10,326 bases of DNA, from positions 1 through 10,326 of the forward strand of contig JACPMU010000024.1 in the NCBI GenBank assembly GCA_016185865.1. Reading direction: 5' to 3'. This document shows positions 5,967 to 10,326 of the stretch, in pieces; within the stretch, counting starts at the first letter, position 1; the number at the start of each line of letters is the position of its first letter. A model generated the notes under the pieces. It was not told where the DNA came from. It saw nothing but the letters and a program-made list of their open reading frames with translations, and searched no databases. The stretch is from Candidatus Woesearchaeota archaeon. GTDB taxonomy: Archaea > Nanobdellota > Nanobdellia > Woesearchaeales > GW2011-AR4. A program made the position numbers and the translations under genes.

Positions 5967-6785
5967 ATGCCAAGCAAAAAACCGAACGTAGCAGTGATTT
6001 ACTTCCCGGGCAACAACTGCGAAGAGGAATCCCTAAAAGCTGTTTTAGCCTCGGGAATGGACGGCAAAATAGTAAGATGGAATGAAAGAAAAGGAATTGA
6101 GAAATATGACGGCTTCATAATACCAGGAGGCTGGGGATACGAGGACAGGATTCGTGCGGGAGTCATAATGGCAAAAGACCCTGTTTTTGGCATGATAAGA
6201 AAAGAAGCGGAAAACAGCAAGCCTGTTTTGGGAATCTGCAACGGCGCTCAAGCCTTGGTTGAGTGCGGCATGATACCTGGCCTTAAAAGTAATGTCGAGA
6301 TGGCGCTTGCTCCAAACAAAAACCCGTTCATTGACGGATATTACACAACATGGGTTAATGTCAAAAATGAGCAGGATAAAAACAGCAATGCATTCACAAA
6401 ATTTACTGGAAAAAATGAAGTTATTCCGATGCCCATTGCCCATGGCGAAGGAAGGTTTGTGACAAAAGACAAGGAATTGCTCTCTAAACTGATAAAAAAC
6501 AAGCAGATTGTTTTCAGGTACTCAGCAAAAGACGGAGATATAGAAGAAGGATTTCCAACAAACCCGAATGGAGCGATGCACAACATTGCTGCCATCTGCA
6601 GCAAAAAAGGCAATGTGATGGCAATAATGCCCCATCCTGAAAGGGCATCCTTCATAAGGCAGCTGCCAGATATTACGGATTTAAAAAACAAATTTGCAGG
6701 CAATATAATGGCAATGGAAGAGCCTGCGCCTGCAATGAATGTTTTCAGGTCAATGAAAAAATACATTGAGGAGGAAATACTCTGA
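5967..6785 (+). CDS. purQ: FGAM synthase glutaminase subunit PurQ
   Basis: The 272-residue class I glutamine amidotransferase hydrolyses glutamine and passes ammonia to PurL. FPGNNCEEES opens the domain (residues 13-22), followed by the oxyanion-strand motif PGGWGYEDRIRAG (53-65), the nucleophile Cys91 in LGICNGAQ, an AHGEGRF loop (159-165), and His223/Glu225 in MPHPERASF completing the Cys-His-Glu triad. The size is larger than the 227 residues of Bacillus PurQ but close to other archaeal/longer PurQ forms. The start is ATG 5967, one base after the purL stop; a TTG 21 bases upstream would only add non-conserved residues inside purL. GGAGG at 5950-5954 is somewhat far (12 bases) for a ribosome site, so coupling to purL translation is likely. 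All catalytic residues are present, so PurQ looks functional even though purL is broken. Confidence 0.93.
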   Translation: MPSKKPNVAVIYFPGNNCEEESLKAVLASGMDGKIVRWNERKGIEKYDGFIIPGGWGYEDRIRAGVIMAKDPVFGMIRKEAENSKPVLGICNGAQALVECGMIPGLKSNVEMALAPNKNPFIDGYYTTWVNVKNEQDKNSNAFTKFTGKNEVIPMPIAHGEGRFVTKDKELLSKLIKNKQIVFRYSAKDGDIEEGFPTNPNGAMHNIAAICSKKGNVMAIMPHPERASFIRQLPDITDLKNKFAGNIMAMEEPAPAMNVFRSMKKYIEEEIL

Positions 6786-6787
6786 AA

Positions 6788-7258
6788 ATGCCCATAAAAA
6801 CAGTTGAGATGGTTGTGAGCCTGAAAGTGCCTGACACAACAGCAATTACTGCGCTGCAGACGCTGCAAAAAATCGGCTTCAGCAAAATCATGAATGTTGC
6901 AAGGTCAGACTACTACAAGTTTTCAATTGAAGGCGATGAAAAAAAATTCATGAATCAGATATGCAAGGCTGATATTCTGGTCAATGCAAACAAGCATGCT
7001 TATGCTTTTTCAGTACCGAAAGAAAGCAGCATCAAAATTTTAGTAAAAAATATAAATGGTGGAGAAAGCAGCATTTTAACTGTATTGAAAAACAGGCTGG
7101 GTTTCAAGAACATTGAAAAAATTGAAAAAGCAACTTTGTGGAGCCTGTCAATAGAAGCTGATGAAAAAGAAGCAAGAAAAATTGCGGACAAGGCTGCAGG
7201 GGAATTGCTTGTTAATGAGCATTATCAGGAATATGAAATATTGCAGGTGAATGGATGA
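6788..7258 (+). CDS. purS: PurS, double-length: two tandem PurS repeats in one chain
   Basis: PurS is the small accessory subunit that holds PurL and PurQ together; it is normally about 80 residues and works as a dimer. This gene encodes 156 residues containing two PurS-like units (about 4-78 and 81-152). The repeat is visible directly: IGFSKI (29-34) against LGFKNI (104-109), SIEGDEK (46-52) against SIEADEK (121-127), both 75 residues apart, and the terminal ILVNANKHAYAF against LLVNEHYQEYEI, which match the family LLaNPviE.Y ending. Both copies are divergent from standard PurS (no clear DPQG or GK motif), so recognition rests partly on context. The ATG is 2 bases after the purQ stop, with AGGAGG 13 bases upstream. 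The stop overlaps purE by 4 bases. Confidence 0.8.
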   Translation: MPIKTVEMVVSLKVPDTTAITALQTLQKIGFSKIMNVARSDYYKFSIEGDEKKFMNQICKADILVNANKHAYAFSVPKESSIKILVKNINGGESSILTVLKNRLGFKNIEKIEKATLWSLSIEADEKEARKIADKAAGELLVNEHYQEYEILQVNG

Positions 7259-8022
7259 ACAAAGCACTAATCATTTTCGGCTCAAAAACCGATGAAAAAG
7301 TGTATAATGAAATTGCCAAAGAATTGAAAAAGCAAAAAGTTGTCTTTGACTTAAGAATTAGCTCTGCGCATAAAACTCCCGAAGATGTTGACAAGACATT
7401 GGAGAATGATTATGCTGTTGTGATTGCAGGCGCCGGCTTGGCTGCGCACTTGCCCGGAGTGGCTGCCGCAAGAACCCTAAGGCCGGTAATTGGAGTTCCC
7501 TGCGAGGGCAACTACCAGGGGCTGGATGCGCTGCTTGCAATAGCGCAGATGCCACCCGGAGTTCCTGTTCTTGCTGTCGGGGTCAACAAAGGAAATGTAG
7601 CTGCTGAAAACTGCGCAAAGATGATGAAGAAATACAGCAGCATAACCATACTTGGGGATAAGAATAATGACGCTGTCAAAAAAGCAGTTGAAACTCTGAA
7701 AAAATTTGTTATAGTGCCAAATTTTAGCAATAAACCAAATCCAAATACAGTCAACATTGAGTTCACGTATTTTGACGAGCCTGTTGAAAAGAAAGACGAG
7801 CTTGTCATTTACTGCCCTTTGCTTTTGGACAAGGACGACAAGGCAGAGGCTTCCCTGAATTTGCTGAAGCACACAAGCCATGGCCTGTGGGTTGGCCTCA
7901 ACAATGGAATTAATGCGGCAGTTGCAGCGGTTGAAATAATGAACATTGACAATGAGTTCGAGGAACAATTGACTACCTACAGAAGGGAAATTGGAAAGAA
8001 AGTTTTGGACACAAATAAATAA
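7255..8022 (+). CDS. purE: N5-CAIR mutase / AIR carboxylase PurE with C-terminal extension
   Basis: PurE forms 4-carboxy-5-aminoimidazole ribonucleotide in purine synthesis. Residues 1-125 are a standard core: GSKTD (9-13), SSAHKTPE (36-43) with active-site His39, IAGAGLAAHLPGV (57-69), PVIGVP (77-82) and LDALLAIAQMPPGVPVLAVGV (90-110). The IAGAG..AHLPG signature marks the class I (bicarbonate-independent, N5-CAIR) type rather than class II, though no purK is in the window. The protein is 255 residues against about 160 for the family. The extra part ends (205-250) in a stretch resembling the terminal PurE helix, including GINAAVAAVEIMNIDNEFEEQL and YRREIGKKV, so it may be a degenerate second PurE unit without the SAH motif. 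The ATG overlaps purS by 4 bases, with AGGTGA at 7245-7250 as a ribosome site. Confidence 0.9.
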   Translation: MNKALIIFGSKTDEKVYNEIAKELKKQKVVFDLRISSAHKTPEDVDKTLENDYAVVIAGAGLAAHLPGVAAARTLRPVIGVPCEGNYQGLDALLAIAQMPPGVPVLAVGVNKGNVAAENCAKMMKKYSSITILGDKNNDAVKKAVETLKKFVIVPNFSNKPNPNTVNIEFTYFDEPVEKKDELVIYCPLLLDKDDKAEASLNLLKHTSHGLWVGLNNGINAAVAAVEIMNIDNEFEEQLTTYRREIGKKVLDTNK

Positions 8023-8023
8023 A

Positions 8024-8992
8024 ATGCTCTCGGATACAATTCTCAAAAATCAGCTAAAACACACATTAGATAAAACTAACTTTAAAATTGGCAAAAAATA
8101 TGAAGGAAAGGTTAGGGACAATTACTCTTTTGACGGAAAAAGAATCATAATAACGACTGACAGGATTTCAGCTTTTGACAGGGTTTTGTGCTCAATTCCC
8201 TTCAAGGGACAGGTGCTGAACCAGACATCAGCCTTCTGGTTTGAGAAGACAAAAAATATTGTTAAAAATCATGTAATCAGCGTGCCTGATCCCAATGTCA
8301 TGATTGTCAAAGAATGCAAGCCATATCCTGTTGAGATGGTTGTCAGGGGATACATAACCGGGGTTACGACAACATCGGCTTGGTATAATTATGAAAGAGG
8401 AACTAGAAATTTCTGCGGCAATATTCTTCCGGAAGGCCTGAAGAAAAACCAAAAATTTGGAAAGCCGATTATAACTCCTTCAACAAAGGCGGAGCATGGA
8501 CTGCATGACGAGTCAATTTCAAGAGAAGAAATCATAAAAAGAAAGCTGGTTGATGAAAAAACATACAGGAAAATGGAAAAAGCTGCATTGGAATTGTTCG
8601 ATTTCGGAACAAGGCTTGTTGCAAAAAACAATTTGATTTTGGTTGACACAAAATATGAGTTTGGCGAGCTGAACAACGAGTTGGTTCTGATTGACGAAAT
8701 CCACACTCCTGATTCCTCAAGATTCTGGATAAAAAGCACTTATGATGAGCTATTCTCACATGGTGATGAGCCGCAGAAGCTTGACAAGGAGTATGTACGG
8801 CAATGGCTTGCAAGCAAAGGATTTATAGGGGAAGGAAAAATTCCTTCAATTCCTGAGGATGTAAAAATAGAGGCTGCTAAAAGGTATATACAGGCTTATG
8901 AAATGATAAGCGGCAAAGAATTTAAGGCTAAGAATGAGGATGTTTTGGAAAGGATTAAATCCAATTTAAAAAAGGCCAATATTTTAAAATGA
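8024..8992 (+). CDS. purC: SAICAR synthase PurC
   Basis: The 322-residue ligase couples CAIR to aspartate with ATP. The glycine-rich GKVRDNY (about residue 27 on) is followed by ITTDRISAFDRVL, IPFKGQVLNQTSAFWF, NHVISVPDPNVM, VEMVVRGYITG, PIITPSTKAEHGLHDESIS and LVLIDEIHTPDSSRFW. The set and order are typical, and the length matches the longer (yeast Ade1-like, about 300 residues) type rather than the 235-residue bacterial type. The start is ATG 8024, one base after the purE stop. An in-frame TTG at 7991 would add 11 residues inside purE and is less likely. No Shine-Dalgarno sequence is evident, consistent with coupling to purE. The stop overlaps the next ATG by 4 bases. Placement directly after purE matches its use of the PurE product. 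Confidence 0.94.
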   Translation: MLSDTILKNQLKHTLDKTNFKIGKKYEGKVRDNYSFDGKRIIITTDRISAFDRVLCSIPFKGQVLNQTSAFWFEKTKNIVKNHVISVPDPNVMIVKECKPYPVEMVVRGYITGVTTTSAWYNYERGTRNFCGNILPEGLKKNQKFGKPIITPSTKAEHGLHDESISREEIIKRKLVDEKTYRKMEKAALELFDFGTRLVAKNNLILVDTKYEFGELNNELVLIDEIHTPDSSRFWIKSTYDELFSHGDEPQKLDKEYVRQWLASKGFIGEGKIPSIPEDVKIEAAKRYIQAYEMISGKEFKAKNEDVLERIKSNLKKANILK

Positions 8993-9753
8993 ACCTTTCC
9001 AAAGAAAAAAAAGTGATGCTTCTTGCAGCGAAGCAGACATCAAAGGTTATTTTGAAGCATTACGGCAAAAAAGAAGCCGTTAAAGTGAAGCCAAACAAAA
9101 GCCTGGTTGGGGTGGCTGATATAGAATCCAATAAAGCAATAATAAACACAATAAAGAAATACTTTCCAAAACACAGCATTCTCTCTGAGGAAAGCGGTTT
9201 TGAGGACAACAAATCATATTTTAAATGGATTATAGACCCGATTGACGGAACCCACAACTTTCTGCATAACATCCCTGTTTTCGGCACTTCAATAGCACTG
9301 GAGCATAAAAATGAAGTTGTTTTGGGCGTGCTGAATTTCCCTATTTTGTGCATCACTGCCGTTGCCGAGAAAGGCAAAGGGGCATTTCTTAATGGAAAAA
9401 GAATCAAAGTATCAGATAAAAAATCCCTTGACCACTCATTTTTGGCTTTTGAGTTCTCTTATGCAAACAGAAAGCAGAAGATAGGGTTTCTTGAAAGGAT
9501 TGTCCACAAGACAATTGACGTGAGGAATTTCGGCTCTGCAATCTACAACCTGATGCTGATAGCATCAGGAAAATGCGAAAGCTATGTTGTTTTTTCAACG
9601 CATCCATGGGACATGGCAGCTGGCTTTTTGATTGTTGAGGAAGCAGGCGGCATGGTAACTGGGCTGAAAGGCGGCAAGTACAGCCTAAATGACGACAAGT
9701 TTGTAATTTCAAACGGGAAAGTGCACAAAGAGCTTTTAAAATACTTAAAATGA
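8989..9753 (+). CDS. inositol monophosphatase family phosphatase
   Basis: The 254-residue Mg-dependent, Li-sensitive-type sugar phosphatase belongs to the IMPase/FBPase class. Metal ligands are in place: Glu67 in ILSEESG, Asp83 and Asp86 in DPIDGTHNF, and the second signature WDMAAGFLIVEEAGG with Asp208. VADIESNKAI (42-51) is the usual N-terminal metal-associated segment. In archaea this family often acts on both myo-inositol-1-phosphate and fructose-1,6-bisphosphate, so either gluconeogenic FBPase or IMPase activity is possible; sequence alone does not separate these. Its ATG overlaps the purC stop by 4 bases (ATGA) and its own stop overlaps the next gene by 4, so it is translated within the purine operon. 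No purine-specific feature is visible in the protein. Confidence 0.88.
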   Translation: MNLSKEKKVMLLAAKQTSKVILKHYGKKEAVKVKPNKSLVGVADIESNKAIINTIKKYFPKHSILSEESGFEDNKSYFKWIIDPIDGTHNFLHNIPVFGTSIALEHKNEVVLGVLNFPILCITAVAEKGKGAFLNGKRIKVSDKKSLDHSFLAFEFSYANRKQKIGFLERIVHKTIDVRNFGSAIYNLMLIASGKCESYVVFSTHPWDMAAGFLIVEEAGGMVTGLKGGKYSLNDDKFVISNGKVHKELLKYLK

Positions 9754-10326
9754 GGCTGACAATTCTGGGAAGCGGGACTGCTGCGCCGTTGCTTGACAGG
9801 AACTGCGCCGGCTATATCATCGAGGCTGGCGGCAGGAAACTGCTGTTTGACAGCGGCCCTGGCACAATAAGAAGATTATTGGAATTAAGATATGATTTGT
9901 TTGAAATTGGGGAAATTTTCTATACCCACCTTCATAACGACCATATAAACGATTTGGGCGCGATAATATGGAGCAGCAATTACGGCGGCATAAGGAAAAA
10001 GCCATTGAACCTTTATGGGCCATATGGTTTTAAACAATATTATAATACCTTAGTTAAAAAATTATTGAAACCAACAAAAATTAATTTTAAGGTAAATGCC
10101 AGGGAATTTAAAAAATCCATTATAAAGATAAAGAATACAACAATAAGCACAGATGAAATCAGGCACAGCAGCACAACAAAAAGCATAGCTTACAGGATAA
10201 AGCACAAAAACAAAGCGCTTGTTTATGCAGGAGATGCAGAATACTGCAGCGAAGTGATTAAAATCGCAAAAAATGCAGATGCATTGCTCATTGAATGCTC
10301 CCTTCCCGACAATAAAAAGATGGAGG
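9750..10326 (+). CDS. metallo-beta-lactamase fold hydrolase, RNase Z-like (cut by window end)
   Basis: The open frame starts at ATG 9750, overlapping the upstream stop by 4 bases, and runs off the right edge after 192 codons, probably lacking about 40-60 residues. The opening MRLTILGSGTAAP and CAGYIIEAGG are typical of the RNase Z / phosphodiesterase branch of the metallo-beta-lactamase fold. The zinc motif is THLHNDHIND, giving H60, H62, D64 and H65. Later ligands are probably His in EIRHSS and Asp in VYAGDAEY, followed by a LIECSLPD strand. It could be a tRNA 3'-end endonuclease, but I see no distinct long exosite arm, so a general MBL phosphodiesterase is equally likely. Context gives no clear reason for its place in a purine operon. 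Confidence 0.82.
   Translation, partial: MRLTILGSGTAAPLLDRNCAGYIIEAGGRKLLFDSGPGTIRRLLELRYDLFEIGEIFYTHLHNDHINDLGAIIWSSNYGGIRKKPLNLYGPYGFKQYYNTLVKKLLKPTKINFKVNAREFKKSIIKIKNTTISTDEIRHSSTTKSIAYRIKHKNKALVYAGDAEYCSEVIKIAKNADALLIECSLPDNKKME

Noticed and set aside
7991..8023. TTG start for purC inside purE
   Set aside because: It adds 11 non-conserved residues; ATG 8024 directly follows the purE stop.
7477..8046. 189-residue open frame on the minus strand across purE
   Set aside because: It lies antisense to an intact, motif-rich purE, has no family likeness, and is a shadow of purE codon structure. The same holds for the antisense frames at 6341-6868, 3942-4322 and 9060-9407.
1..10326. CRISPR arrays, tRNA or rRNA genes
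   Set aside because: I saw no regularly spaced repeats, tRNA cloverleaf or rRNA-like stretch; coding genes fill nearly the whole window.

Overview
The window looks archaeal, and a DPANN-type archaeon (Woesearchaeota or Pacearchaeota-like) is plausible; that lineage is an inference from style, not from a search. The DNA is AT-rich and lysine/isoleucine-heavy. Arginine is mostly AGA/AGG. Genes are packed with ATGA overlaps. Three of the four promoter-like elements place an archaeal TATA box about 25 bases before the start codon, which suggests leaderless or very short-leader transcripts, and the fourth has a slightly longer leader.

Layout: the left edge (1-164) is the 3' end of an IS-type DDE transposase reading rightward. 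It stops 4 bases from the end of a leftward two-gene unit made of a glucokinase (stop at 792) and a metal-dependent cyclase/kynurenine-formamidase-like hydrolase (795 to 169), which overlap by 4 bases. A 69-base divergent promoter region separates the glucokinase from the rightward folC (1932-3128). folC converges on, and overlaps by 4 bases, a leftward 149-residue protein of unknown function (3125-3574) whose arginine codons differ from its neighbours.

From 3691 to the right edge is one rightward gene string: purL (broken), purQ, a double-length purS, an extended purE, purC, an inositol-monophosphatase-family gene, and a metallo-beta-lactamase gene cut by the window end. PurL, PurQ and PurS form FGAM synthase (step 4 of de novo purine synthesis). 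PurE gives CAIR and PurC gives SAICAR (steps 6 and 7). purF, purD, purM, purK, purB and purH are not in the window.

Points of most interest: (1) purL carries two separate lesions, a one-base frameshift near 3808 and a loss of roughly 18-22 conserved residues with a second frame change at about 4583, while every other pur gene is intact. (2) PurS is two tandem PurS repeats in one chain, which resembles a covalent version of the usual PurS dimer. (3) PurE carries an extra C-terminal region of about 100 residues ending in a PurE-like terminal helix. (4) Two hydrolase genes are translationally coupled to the end of the purine operon.
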